A stretch of DNA of 64,000 bases from Tritrichomonas musculus (GCA_039105265.1 JAPFFF010000011.1:3162001-3226000); one strand, 5' to 3'. Counted from the first letter of the stretch, positions 45,601 through 54,881 are shown. Numbers and translations are program-made. The notes: generated by a model not told the origin, from the letters alone.

Positions 45601-48145
45601 ACTCTTTTATGTACCGACCTCTTTCATCATATATTACATTCTTTCTTAATACTATCTTGAAGATAGGCTTATTCGAATTTAAAAAGGCTTGTTTTTGTAA
45701 ATCGGGTACAAAGATGCCTAATAGGTTGTATGCAACATCATTAATAGTATTAGATAAAGAGTATACATCCTTATTAGTAATAACAAATTCAGGTATACCA
45801 TTTTCTATAGTAAAATCAGAGTCTACAGGTGAGGTACCTCCACTTGGAATAGAATCACATATTATTTTTCCATTTACTTCTAAATCACCCTTTATAATAT
45901 ATTTACCAAGTACTGGTTTAACTGGGTCTAATGATGGAGTATCTTTCGATATTTGAACACCATAACATTTTAATACATCCTCGAATTTATCAAACCCTTT
46001 GACAAAGTCAGGTATTGCTACTGCGGAAGAGTTATCTGTTTTGGCTTCTTTCGTATTTTCGATTGATAACGCCATTGGAGATGGGTCATCTTTTGGTTCC
46101 CAAACCCATTGCCTTTTATCTTCATTCCAAACTATTTCTCCAAAAACCTGAACAAAACTATTTCTTGCACGTACAAGAGCATTTACTGCTGGGGTGTTTT
46201 GTGTTCGCCATCTATCTATCCATTCCAAATGTTGTGATAAAATAACCCATTCTTCATGTGTCATATCCCATATTAAATTGTCAGGAGCATCTAATAATTC
46301 ATCATGAATCCAATCATCATCTTGGAAGTCATATCCATGTTCTTGCCATTCCTCATCTACGATATTCCAAGCTACATATTGACCTAATTCTGCATGATAT
46401 TCTCTATTACGGTATAACATTTCATTTGTTGGCATATGAAGATATGAATTCTCTTCTGGAAAGAACACCCATTCTTCATATCTATCACTATACCTGAGAT
46501 GTCCTCTATGGTCATTTTCAAAGATTGGTATTAATACATCTACTATTGCTTCACTAGCTCCTTCTCTCCAACCTTCCTCGAAAGGATAATAAATATTTAA
46601 CATAACCCATTCATCATGAACAACATCCCACATGTAATTTTGAGGTACAGGAGCATTCCTATTTCGTCTCCATCCTGCAGGTCTATCCAAGTTATCATCT
46701 CTTTCTCGCCATTCCTCATAGATGATGTCCCAAACATAATTACTATCTTGATTATATAGACCGTTCGAACGGTCGCCAATTGGTCTGTAAATTGGTATTT
46801 GTTGTTCTTGGTCTTGTTGTTCCATAGCTTGTTTTGCTATATCAGGTATTGCATCCTCATACATAACAACATCAAGCATAGCATCTTGAAATGACTGTAC
46901 TTGTTCACCAAGATTCAATCTATTTATATTCTCATCAATATCACCTAAATGTTCTTCAAGATGTCGATTTTGATTTCTTAGGTAGTTCGTCAATTCATCA
47001 ATCTCATCTTGCGGGATACCTATGCCACCTCCTCCTTCCTCCTCTTCATGATTGCAATCACAGGATTTTATCTGCGATACTTGTCCTATCAAATCATTAA
47101 TTACAATCATGAGTACTTCGATATTTCGTTGAACGTCATTTAAGTGGTCATTTAAGGTGACTGACTTTTGAGTACCATCAATATGAGTAATGGTAATTTT
47201 ATTATCTGGAGCTTTGGATAGTCGAAATAATTTTAAGGCTTTTGAGATACCTAAACCTAATACACTCGAAAACAGCAAATATTGAAGTATTTGAGGAGTG
47301 TGTTTGTAATTTTCTAAGTAGTATCTTGTATATATATCAAGGAATTCACATGGGCTACTTACTTCAATAATTTGGTCTGCTTCAACCAAGTCTGTACACC
47401 CTTTGTATCTATATCCTATTCTTTGTACTGACAATTTATCTAGATTCCAATGGTATTGAGATATCCTAGATACGAAATTTTTAAAGTTAGATTCATTAAA
47501 AGCCTCATATAAGAATCTCTTTGTTGTCATGTTAGTTCTTTCATTCTTTATGACATTTATCAATAAATCTCCCAGGTTCGAATAACCAAACTCAGCTAAA
47601 AATGGGTCAGGCTCTGGTGTTGGAAGTGGTACAGGGTCTTGAAGATATCGAATAACCTTTGTTTGTCCTAGTTGTTCATCTGTTGATATTTGTTCATATC
47701 CATCAACAGCACACATCAATTCGGTATACATCTCATGAATAGCCTCACATGTATTAGATTCTTCTTCAATAAATTCATTTAAGGTATTTACGCAAAGTTC
47801 ATCTTTTATCAACTCCTTATATGACTCTGCTTTTTCAGGTAGTGAGCCTTCTAATTGGGGTGTCTTTTCAGGTCCTTTAAATACATATTTTAAATAATTG
47901 GCAAATTTGTGTGTAATAGGTACATTGCCGAAACCATCAAGCTTTCCTCCATTTTCGATATAATCATTGACTACCCTTTCGTCTACTTCTGCTTTGTTAT
48001 ATAAACAACTAAACGTAGGATAATCATCTGGGTCCTCATTTCTTATAATATCAATATTACCTTCATCATTAACACTTATCTCTATATTTTTGTCTTTGAG
48101 CTTTTCAGCCTCACTTGATTGCAAAGAATAAAGTTTAATTGACAT
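42686..48145 (-). CDS. Polinton B fibre-like protein (1819 aa)
   Basis: A very large structural-type protein. The N terminus (MSIKLYSLQSSEAEKLK, CLYNKAEVDERVV) matches A's 369-residue protein. The C-terminal half matches A's 1219-residue protein (SDVHYFYKPS, KEHCFGNTWNLQW, QQFYEITPNPNAATTLYTD, ITADNITTMRSDL, and the YALKSELEEV stalk-like heptads). Residues about 468-680 contain at least six tryptophan repeats of the type NYxWDxxxxEW. Coiled coils flank a hydrophobic Gly/Ala segment near residue 1300. I infer an attachment fibre or spike with a variable tip. Its 5' end lies 15 bp from the start chosen for the divergent 249-residue gene. Confidence 0.65.
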   Translation of the reverse strand: MSIKLYSLQSSEAEKLKDKNIEISVNDEGNIDIIRNEDPDDYPTFSCLYNKAEVDERVVNDYIENGGKLDGFGNVPITHKFANYLKYVFKGPEKTPQLEGSLPEKAESYKELIKDELCVNTLNEFIEEESNTCEAIHEMYTELMCAVDGYEQISTDEQLGQTKVIRYLQDPVPLPTPEPDPFLAEFGYSNLGDLLINVIKNERTNMTTKRFLYEAFNESNFKNFVSRISQYHWNLDKLSVQRIGYRYKGCTDLVEADQIIEVSSPCEFLDIYTRYYLENYKHTPQILQYLLFSSVLGLGISKALKLFRLSKAPDNKITITHIDGTQKSVTLNDHLNDVQRNIEVLMIVINDLIGQVSQIKSCDCNHEEEEGGGGIGIPQDEIDELTNYLRNQNRHLEEHLGDIDENINRLNLGEQVQSFQDAMLDVVMYEDAIPDIAKQAMEQQDQEQQIPIYRPIGDRSNGLYNQDSNYVWDIIYEEWRERDDNLDRPAGWRRNRNAPVPQNYMWDVVHDEWVMLNIYYPFEEGWREGASEAIVDVLIPIFENDHRGHLRYSDRYEEWVFFPEENSYLHMPTNEMLYRNREYHAELGQYVAWNIVDEEWQEHGYDFQDDDWIHDELLDAPDNLIWDMTHEEWVILSQHLEWIDRWRTQNTPAVNALVRARNSFVQVFGEIVWNEDKRQWVWEPKDDPSPMALSIENTKEAKTDNSSAVAIPDFVKGFDKFEDVLKCYGVQISKDTPSLDPVKPVLGKYIIKGDLEVNGKIICDSIPSGGTSPVDSDFTIENGIPEFVITNKDVYSLSNTINDVAYNLLGIFVPDLQKQAFLNSNKPIFKIVLRKNVIYDERGRYIKEFYITSRNGKIVCPVITYNKENDYCTINDNSSTDDRYYIAFDKSLPFHPYTLYLNGELSIMNEYEPTALKTDKAIKCSIIEAENALKLHKSDVHYFYKPSIITEETIGEDEYYKMVYEVPDNYEIPDKLNFVFKEHCFGNTWNLQWNTDKSRENKGYWSGDNAKGHLNGKVINKWNIRPTKKANSCYGCWITVKQTDMHEAIITNEGNGLMHSLLKNYKNEFKLEMKDGTIKDGSEWNMTCAYENHLTDGLSNSLHPGYYGTVLLYISMDSTEGIRTDLVEKIYLDIYVGESSTATRLSFKPDGFHAQKNGEVFVDVIPVLDTIETISYDWGFCLDVGETRDIKLYLRKDYTDPIDEINWDSSTNAFKYIIDQQFYEITPNPNAATTLYTDYNITSSKIITADNITTMRSDLNVLTNNFDVVSYDVKDITSKVNVLNAEMGETKRITKHLQEDIDQVRIVSNVALAFGVIGTAGSIANVGLTLFRTGFTFTKAGVDSAIEGVSQGEQALYHLGDGSNLPPLKIGRSTTTDLTPIIDWCDAEKVVVEYTDETEDISKTITTYRDAIDLCNHFRESLKPAFRLLADKINEVNEEVENNNYVDKNDLVRDDTIDIVGSIVNKEVHLEAEDVITDGTIKARLMVMKVSEFNDIDYEECIITITIAGGTISQYEGSDYFPTCTLNGKTIVIANPQQVRVTGIAIKENSAVRRMSFEVKDIAYTCDIDALNNKVDSLEKISHDNNESIATIMNEYPTVDEVNDVLKEYALKKDIPEPVDLSNYALKSELEEVKTKIDNTSKAQQDLAILVGEHVASIVTINSKISNLERENATLKDTIAAMEARLTALEEKNDPDSEWKAYYTGFTDVTDEYNRYFLFSYFTSEKHIIIDNLDNDPTGDNEPVPDGEYLLIFKDKTQKLHFIRFISTEWSDPQQIKSYLDEIYFKDTNPPSGAYDIYNIELDCDTCSMICFDAIYMKK

Positions 48146-48160
48146 TTTATGAATTATAAA

Positions 48161-48898
48161 ATGTTAGTATCAGTGCAGAGTACAAATGCTGATGAATATA
48201 ATAAGGTATCTATCAATTTGGATATACCATGGAAGTGTAAATATATTAAATATTTTGTATCTTCAATTAATACAATAAGTAATATTATGTTGAGTACGAA
48301 AGATGATTATATAGAGTTTACACATAACAGTATTCCATTCAAGCTTAAATTCGAAGATAGATATAATTATACCATCAAGCAAATAGAAGCAGTTTTAAAT
48401 CCGCTTGCGGAGGTATCTTTTAAATATAATGATACTACTCGTACATTTACAATAAAGACACAAACACCGTTAACAATAACCTCTATTTCCCATAGGGCTG
48501 CTTTATTAACTGGTTTATATAATACTTCATTGCCTATTGTGTTACCATCAAATGCAACATATAATATTAAAGACATCCCAATATTAAATCATACTAAGTT
48601 GTATCTAGTATCTCTACAAGGTAATGCCATATACTCGAATATAGGTGAACAACAATATACACCTTCAGTCATTGGTAGTATAAATACATTCACTTTAGAT
48701 AATAAACCACTTATATATGATTTCGAAACTGAAAGTAAACCATTAAAAATAAAAACATATACAGATTCATTAAAGTTTTTAGAATTAAGTTTAGTAGATT
48801 TTCAATACCAGCCGATATTGTTAAAAAGTCCTTTGTTCATAACTATCAAAATTAAACCATCTAACTCGACTGATGTCAATGATGTGTTAACTACGTAA
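48161..48898 (+). CDS. Conserved Polinton protein, candidate jelly-roll minor capsid (B)
   Basis: Start chosen at the Met of MLVSVQSTNADEYNK because it aligns with A's protein; ATG at 48149 would add four residues. Shared blocks are IPWKCKYIKYFVSSINT, ISHRAALLTGLYN, TKLYLVSLQGNAIYSNIGEQQ and LKFLELSLVDFQYQPILLK. It is beta-rich with no enzyme motif. It stands head-to-head with the fibre gene, as in A. Unlike A, its 3' end overlaps the polymerase gene by 8 bp and no GIY-YIG gene lies between. Confidence 0.55.
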   Translation: MLVSVQSTNADEYNKVSINLDIPWKCKYIKYFVSSINTISNIMLSTKDDYIEFTHNSIPFKLKFEDRYNYTIKQIEAVLNPLAEVSFKYNDTTRTFTIKTQTPLTITSISHRAALLTGLYNTSLPIVLPSNATYNIKDIPILNHTKLYLVSLQGNAIYSNIGEQQYTPSVIGSINTFTLDNKPLIYDFETESKPLKIKTYTDSLKFLELSLVDFQYQPILLKSPLFITIKIKPSNSTDVNDVLTT

Positions 48899-51800
48899 AC
48901 CTAAGAGTACGTGCAAATTTGGGTAGGTTGGTTTGTTGAAATGTCTTTGACTTCCTGAATGCATTCGAACCATCCAACAAATCAAATGTCATGCTTTCTC
49001 CTTCATGCATTCTTTCAAAAAGCTCTTCAACTGAGATATCCATCCTTTTGCACTTGTTGAGAATAACTTGTTTTGGAATTCCTTTGAGTCTAATATGATA
49101 TCCTTCATTTCCTTGTTCATCAACCAAGATATCGAGGTAGCTCTTTTTACCAAGTGCAATGAGTTTTCTTGAGTGTATTTCTCCCTGACTACCTTGGAAC
49201 TCATCAAAGTCATTATGAAACTGACACATATTTTTTCCAATAAGAGGTTGATGATACTTGAACTGGAATAAGTCAGCTATCCTTGGTACATCTTTTTCAA
49301 GTACATGCATACTATCAGTATCTTGATAAAAGATAGGTATACCTGCTTGCTCAGCTGTAGCCATAACCCTGTTCATTAAGTGCTTACTCCAAGAGAGAAC
49401 GCTTGCACCAAATTGAGGTAGGTTGAAATGGTCATTAATTGGTTTCAACTTCTTGACATAGCACTTATCAATATTAGCATCTTCAACAACCTCCTTGATA
49501 AAGTTGTAGTTCCTCCATAGGTACTTGTATAGTTGGCTTTTTGGTACTGTCTTGGTTTCAGTCTTTGTTGCTTTCAATATTGACTTGCCATATATGGAGT
49601 TGAGGAGGAGCTTTATTGTTTGTTCAAGAGGGTTCTTTTGCTTTTTATAACTTGCCCTGAGATTAAAGAGCTTCTCAATGAACTCATTGATTTTCTTGTT
49701 AAATCCTTCATCAAAGTAATAGCCACGTATTAACTCATATTCAACATCATAAAATTCGAACAAGTCCATGAGACCTACTTTATCGATATAATAATGGTCA
49801 ACAAGGAAATTGCCGAATATTTTACTACCTGCTTCATTCCTTGTAAATACTTGTCCAAATTTATATGGCTCTTTTGATTTACATTCGAGTTTCTTGATGT
49901 TGACTTCGATAAAGAATGTATCATATTGCATAAGTTGTTCATGTGTTGTACCTTGTGATATTACTTTAGGTCTTCCTAATGGTATACCATCCATAACATA
50001 CATTGCAGATGGATATAAGCTAACTGCATCAAAGTCTTGTATCTTTCCTTCGATGTATTGCTTTTCATTACCTGCTGTCATTGTTCTTCCACCAGAGACA
50101 CATCGTTGTATGAAGTCTTGACACTTACCTGATAGTTCATAACATCCATCAAAGCAACCATATTTCTTGGCAAAGCAGTATCCAATAGCACTTATAGATA
50201 TAAAATCATGAACACCATACATATCTGTCTTTGTCTCTTTAAAGACTGCTTTCAGGTCTTCATTAAATTTTTCCATTCCCTTCATCAAAACAATACAGTC
50301 CTTGAAACAATAGAAGATGGCATATTTAATGATGTCGATTTTGCCATCATTATAGCAATTTGCGATTTTTGCATTTTCGATAATCTGCTTGCAGTTTGCA
50401 TCAAGTTGTGCTTTCGATAACTTATCTGCATTTTCATCGATGTATTGCTGTTGGAACTCAGTAGCATCAACAATTCTTCTTTGAATGTTCTCTTGTGTAT
50501 ATAGCTTATATGCCATGACTTCCTTGTGAACATTGAGGTTGAACATTGTAGCAAATTTACTTAATGCTTGAGGTATTATACTATATGAGTTCCTGAATGT
50601 TAATCGCTTTTTGACTTTCCTTGTACCTTCTTCGAATAATGTCATGATGATTTGCAACACAGTTCCACTTCGTTCTGTTATCTGTGTATCCCATCCAGGT
50701 GTGTTAATGAAAAAACATGCATCATACTTGAGGTTATGAAAATATGTTAATGAGCCACTCCATAAATAATTCAAGAGCTTCTGTCCACAATCTTCACCTT
50801 GAATAGATATTTTATGTATGTTGGCTCCATCTCGAAAGATCGTACAATTGAGATATGGTATATGTGGACTGACTGTCGAGTTTGTTTCGAAGTCACTATA
50901 ATAAATCCTTGACCATGTATTTTGTTTCTTTTTATTATTCTCAATGAGTCTTGTACTATGTTCTGCATTATATTCGAGACTTACATAGTCATTAACATGT
51001 TCATATTCAGTTGTGTTGATAATATCCATTTCGCATGCTTTGATTTCTTCAAATAGATGTAACTCAAACATCTTTTGGAAAAAGGTTATTGGTTTGATTC
51101 CTTCATGTTTATAGTCTTTGACAGTCTTTCCATTTTTCTCCAATCTTGCTATCATACATCTTTTGTCAAAAGGCATATATGCAAATGTTCTATCAAGTTC
51201 TTCATAGTGTTGAAGGTAGAATAATGTACAAGGTATTTTCCTGTTGAGCATATAATGGTCTTTGAACAATATCAGGTTAACTTCTCTTTTAAAATCAACA
51301 GACCATTTTTTCTTTCTGGTGTTGATTCTTGTTTCATACTTGTATTTATCAGGTTGTTCAACAATTCTAATGATACTAAAATTGCACTTGAACTTTTTAG
51401 CTACTTCTTCTATCTTGTTATTAGGTATGGCTCTTGTTTGAACAAAAAATCGTAAGTCATCTATTTCATCATCAGTGAACACACCTGATTGTATACAAGC
51501 ATATACAAAACAATTATCTCTGTAGTTCTCTTTCCTTACCTCATGAAAGATTTGGTATGTAGATAAGTCTATAGGTGATAGATTGATGTATGGGAAAAAA
51601 CTACCTTCTGGTGTATTTCGATAGTCTTCATCAATTTCGACTTCATCATCATAGATTTCATGAGTATCCATATCTTGCATCTTGGTTCTAAAATGAACAC
51701 CATCATTTGTTTTGTTCATGTCAATAAATTGTACCTCATATCGAACTGGAATGAACATGTTTGAGATATATGGATTAGTGTCTGATTGGTCTTCACTTAA

Positions 51801-52166
51801 ATCAAGTTCTCCTGTTATATGTCCTAATGTACTTTCGATGTTGTGCTTATCACTGAGTGTGAAGTACTTATAAGTTCCATCAAGTGCAATTGCTTTAACA
51901 ATAGGTCTTCCAACATTTTTCTTTTTATGTATCTGTCGTAGTGCTTCCGTAAATGCGTACCTCTTATCTTCATCTTGATTGATGTCTGTAGCAAAACCAA
52001 TACCTTGTCCTGCAGGAATCATGAGCTTCCTCATTTCTTCTTTAAATTTGTCTTTCTTTTGGTATTGTTTTGCACGTCGATTATATTCACGACGAAACTG
52101 TGATTTTGTATCAGCATAGACATCTCCAATAGCATCTAAAAAATTATCTTCAATGTCCTTGTTCAT
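48891..52166 (-). CDS. polB: Polinton B protein-primed family B DNA polymerase
   Basis: Start placed at the Met of MNKDIEDNFLDAIGDVYADT (ATG at 52164-52166), because the upstream extension to 52208 is hydrophobic and absent from A. All motifs are present: YYSDFETNS, YFHNLKYDACFF, FYCFKDCIVLMKG, FDAVSLYPSAM, LLLNSIYGKS and FYQDTDSMH. The long N-terminal extension again has YRDNCFVYACIQSGVFTDDEI. The protein is strongly similar to A's polymerase but the gene lies in the opposite orientation relative to the 249-residue gene, so a local inversion separates the two elements. Confidence 0.95.
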   Translation of the reverse strand: MNKDIEDNFLDAIGDVYADTKSQFRREYNRRAKQYQKKDKFKEEMRKLMIPAGQGIGFATDINQDEDKRYAFTEALRQIHKKKNVGRPIVKAIALDGTYKYFTLSDKHNIESTLGHITGELDLSEDQSDTNPYISNMFIPVRYEVQFIDMNKTNDGVHFRTKMQDMDTHEIYDDEVEIDEDYRNTPEGSFFPYINLSPIDLSTYQIFHEVRKENYRDNCFVYACIQSGVFTDDEIDDLRFFVQTRAIPNNKIEEVAKKFKCNFSIIRIVEQPDKYKYETRINTRKKKWSVDFKREVNLILFKDHYMLNRKIPCTLFYLQHYEELDRTFAYMPFDKRCMIARLEKNGKTVKDYKHEGIKPITFFQKMFELHLFEEIKACEMDIINTTEYEHVNDYVSLEYNAEHSTRLIENNKKKQNTWSRIYYSDFETNSTVSPHIPYLNCTIFRDGANIHKISIQGEDCGQKLLNYLWSGSLTYFHNLKYDACFFINTPGWDTQITERSGTVLQIIMTLFEEGTRKVKKRLTFRNSYSIIPQALSKFATMFNLNVHKEVMAYKLYTQENIQRRIVDATEFQQQYIDENADKLSKAQLDANCKQIIENAKIANCYNDGKIDIIKYAIFYCFKDCIVLMKGMEKFNEDLKAVFKETKTDMYGVHDFISISAIGYCFAKKYGCFDGCYELSGKCQDFIQRCVSGGRTMTAGNEKQYIEGKIQDFDAVSLYPSAMYVMDGIPLGRPKVISQGTTHEQLMQYDTFFIEVNIKKLECKSKEPYKFGQVFTRNEAGSKIFGNFLVDHYYIDKVGLMDLFEFYDVEYELIRGYYFDEGFNKKINEFIEKLFNLRASYKKQKNPLEQTIKLLLNSIYGKSILKATKTETKTVPKSQLYKYLWRNYNFIKEVVEDANIDKCYVKKLKPINDHFNLPQFGASVLSWSKHLMNRVMATAEQAGIPIFYQDTDSMHVLEKDVPRIADLFQFKYHQPLIGKNMCQFHNDFDEFQGSQGEIHSRKLIALGKKSYLDILVDEQGNEGYHIRLKGIPKQVILNKCKRMDISVEELFERMHEGESMTFDLLDGSNAFRKSKTFQQTNLPKFARTLRFT

Positions 52167-52247
52167 GTTTAACCTAAAATAAAAGTGAAACGATAAAAAT
52201 AAAAACAAAGAAAAAGTTAAAAAATTATTTTTTAGTTATGACCTATC

Positions 52248-53687
52248 TTATTGGGGGTAATCATCATCATCAACGACATTATCTTCGAGATATGGAAAAT
52301 GATATTGGAACTCATGTCCTTTCGACTTCGAGTCAGAGTTCCGTTCAATTTCGTTCTTCTCCATTGATTCACCAAATTGCTTAATGGCATTCAGCACTTG
52401 CTTCGGTGATTGCTTCTTTCCTTTTCTCTCGAAGCTGCATGCTTTGTCCAACTTCTCTTTCTCTTCTGGTGATAAGTATGGTCGAAGATGATAAATGCAA
52501 TTGGACAACTTCCATCCATAGGACTTGAACACGTTTATCATCTCTGGTGCTTTTTTCTTGTCATATGATTCAATAGCGTCCATCATGTTTCGAAGATAAT
52601 CAACTTCTACCATCATCAATCTCGATCTTGCCAACTTTTCAGCAAATGCATCATCTGTTGGAGGACCAGCTTGTTGAGCATTTTTCAGATCCGCCACGTC
52701 CTTCTTTAGATCGTGAATTTTGTTAATGTACTTCGCCACCTTTTTTGGAGCAAGTTCCAATTTCATCAGCTCGAGTGCGTATTCGTCGTTATCATCAATG
52801 TCTTTCCTGAGTTCTTCAGCATTGTGATTTATGTCTTGAATGTTATATTCTACCGCAGTCATTCGCTCCTCCAACTTCGTTAATCGATCTTTCAAGTTTT
52901 CATTTTCTTCTATTATTAGTTCCATTTCATCTCGAAAGTCGAATGGCCTAACATTATCCTCCTTATAATCACTATTGGATTTCATATCATGAACACTTTT
53001 CGGTGGCTTATATGGTTCTCTGTGAACTGGTTCTTGTTCTTGTTCATGATCAACTTCTTCTTCTCCTTCTATCTTTGTTTCTTCTTTTGGATTGGAACCG
53101 AATTTTTGTTTCTCGGCAAATGAAGATGGTCTAGCAAGAACACTTGGAGGTGGCGGTATTTGTTGATTAGATGGAGGTGGAGGAGGTGGAGGAACTTGTA
53201 TTATATTATATGAGCGAGGTGGTGGAAAGACTTTATTTGAAATTGGAACATATGGATTCTTCCTTCTTGCATCGTCTTCTTGCTTCAATCTTGCTAATGC
53301 TTCTTCTTCTTGCTTCTTCTTCCTTCTTGCTTCTTCTTCTTGCTGCTTCTTCAATCTAGCTGCTTCTTCTTCTTGTTGCTTCTTCAATCGAGCTGCTTCT
53401 TCTTCTTCTTGCTTCTTCTTCAATCTAGCTGCTTCTTCTTCTTCTTGCTTCTTCTTCAATCTAGCTGCTTCTTCTTCTTGCTGCTTCTTCTTTAATCTAG
53501 CTGCTGCTTCTTCTTGCTGCTTCATGATGAACTGTCGCATGGATTCGAGTTGTTCTGGGGTCATGTTCTTGAGCCAAACTTCTGTGGGTGGAGCTGATGG
53601 CGGATCTGATGGTGGAGCTTGTTGACCCGATTGCTCGATCGAGTCAAATAGACTAACATCGCTGTCTGAGCTGTAGTTGTATGACAT
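52248..53687 (-). CDS. Polinton B coiled-coil protein with Glu/Lys/Arg repeats (479 aa)
   Basis: No counterpart in Polinton A. After a Ser/Pro-rich start, residues about 60-130 are repeats of AARLKKKQEEEE type, which predict a long charged single helix. A Pro-rich spacer with PPPPPPPSNQ follows, then an acidic segment, then a classic coiled coil (LIIEENENLKDRLTKLEERM onward, about 255-350) and a helical C-terminal domain ending in an acidic VVDDDDYPQ. It could be a structural or scaffolding protein; no enzyme motif. Simple repeats in the DNA (CTTCTTCTTG types) encode the charged stretch and are prone to length change. Confidence 0.6.
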   Translation of the reverse strand: MSYNYSSDSDVSLFDSIEQSGQQAPPSDPPSAPPTEVWLKNMTPEQLESMRQFIMKQQEEAAARLKKKQQEEEAARLKKKQEEEEAARLKKKQEEEEAARLKKQQEEEAARLKKQQEEEARRKKKQEEEALARLKQEDDARRKNPYVPISNKVFPPPRSYNIIQVPPPPPPPSNQQIPPPPSVLARPSSFAEKQKFGSNPKEETKIEGEEEVDHEQEQEPVHREPYKPPKSVHDMKSNSDYKEDNVRPFDFRDEMELIIEENENLKDRLTKLEERMTAVEYNIQDINHNAEELRKDIDDNDEYALELMKLELAPKKVAKYINKIHDLKKDVADLKNAQQAGPPTDDAFAEKLARSRLMMVEVDYLRNMMDAIESYDKKKAPEMINVFKSYGWKLSNCIYHLRPYLSPEEKEKLDKACSFERKGKKQSPKQVLNAIKQFGESMEKNEIERNSDSKSKGHEFQYHFPYLEDNVVDDDDYPQ

Positions 53688-53877
53688 ACAAGTATAAAAA
53701 TGATCTATTTTCTAGTTGATATCACTAAATTTTAAATTTCGTAGAAAAACTCGAAGGTGGATATTTTTCTTTGAAAAAGTTATATACACTATAAAAATTC
53801 AAAAATTGAATTAAAAAAAATAAAATATATTGAAATTTTAAAAAAATATATTTATTAATATCACTATTATTTTATTA

Positions 53878-54303
53878 ATGATGAATGAAGAAGAAGATAA
53901 AATAGAAGATATTTTACAAAAACAAACACCTCCTAAAGATCATGATTCATTCGACTACAAAATTAATATAAACATGTCGAAAAAAATATCTCAACTAAAA
54001 GTTGAAGATGATACATCAAATTTAAGAACGATGTGTGAAAATTATGCTCATGCTCTTGAAAATGATGCACATCGACTTCGAGCAAAACAAAAAAAGAGGT
54101 ATGATGAATGGTTTGACAGCCTCGAAAAAGATTGTTATCCTGCAAGAGACATTGTTAACTTGTACAACATGTTCTTTGGTCATGAACTATCTATTACTCG
54201 ACTTGGTTTCGGGCATCTCGATGGAACAAAGAGACACTTTACACATAAGAAAGTGAAAAGAAACAAGAAGTTCATCACAATGTACTACAAGAAAAATGAA
54301 TAA
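53878..54303 (+). CDS. Polinton B small protein of unknown function (141 aa)
   Basis: Acidic first 40 residues, then a compact charged domain with ENDAHRLRAKQKKRYDEWFD, EKDCYPARDIVNLYNMFFGH and LGFGHLDGTKRHFTH, and a Lys-rich end. A broken but very similar copy is in the relict fragment near 15300-15570; none is in Polinton A. The CYPARDIVNLYNxFFGHELS segment suggests a helix-turn-helix-like fold, but no family is recognised. It is convergent with the basic protein gene across the 19-bp tandem array. Confidence 0.55.
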   Translation: MMNEEEDKIEDILQKQTPPKDHDSFDYKININMSKKISQLKVEDDTSNLRTMCENYAHALENDAHRLRAKQKKRYDEWFDSLEKDCYPARDIVNLYNMFFGHELSITRLGFGHLDGTKRHFTHKKVKRNKKFITMYYKKNE

Positions 54304-54327
54304 CTAAAAAAAAGTTTTTTTTTTTAA

Positions 54328-54626
54328 CTACATGTTTTTCCTCATAAGCTACATGTTTTTCCTCATAAGCTACCTTTTTCCTCATAAGCTACCTTTTTCC
54401 TCATAAGCTACCTTTTTCCTCATAAGCTACCTTTTTCCTCATAAGCTACCTTTTTCCTCATAAGCTACCTTTTTCCTCATAAGCTACCTTTTTCCTCATA
54501 AGCTACCTTTTTCCTCATAAGCTACCTTTTTCCTCATAAGCTACCTTTTTCCTCATAAGCTACCTTTTTCCTCATAAGCTACCTTTTTCCTCATAAGCTA
54601 CCTTTTTCCTCATAAGCTACCTTTTT
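54328..54626. repeat. 19-bp tandem array, 15 copies
   Basis: The unit is CTTTTTCCTCATAAGCTAC. Fifteen copies of CCTCATAAGCTAC were counted; the first two units are 21 bp (ATGTTTTTCCTCATAAGCT type) and the rest are uniform 19-bp units. It lies between two convergent Polinton B genes, and its right end forms the last codons and stop of the basic protein gene. There are no spacers, so it is not a CRISPR array. Confidence 0.95.
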
Positions 54627-54881
54627 GCTTTCATACAACATTATTTTTTCCTTCATACTTTGTACTTCTTTTTTCTTTCTTTCACGATATGCCTTTTGCT
54701 GTTGTTTACGTGCTTCATTTCGTTCTTCAACAGTTGCATACTTTTGCTTTCTACCACGTTTTTCTGTTGTTTCAGTTTTTGCAGTATCAATATTTTTGAG
54801 GTTGTTGTTACTCTTGGACTTCTTCAACTTCTTGATGATAGCTGTTTCCTTGAACTCACCCAAATCTAAATTTTGGCTCAT
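54591..54881 (-). CDS. Small basic Polinton B protein with AT-hook-like segment (96 aa)
   Basis: Start placed at MSQNLDLGEFKETAIIKK (ATG at 54879-54881), which aligns with A's 94-residue protein; the longer frame to 55016 would run into the divergent 123-residue gene. TEKRGRKQKYATVEERNEAR is followed by a basic helix (KQQQKAYRERKKKEVQ). The last residues (KKVAYEEKGSL) are encoded by the edge of the 19-bp tandem array, so the C terminus depends on the array's phase. Probably DNA-binding. Confidence 0.6.
   Translation of the reverse strand: MSQNLDLGEFKETAIIKKLKKSKSNNNLKNIDTAKTETTEKRGRKQKYATVEERNEARKQQQKAYRERKKKEVQSMKEKIMLYESKKVAYEEKGSL

Noticed and set aside
54328-54626. Possible CRISPR-like array
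   Set aside because: Units of 19 bp follow each other with no unique spacers and the host is eukaryotic; this is a minisatellite.
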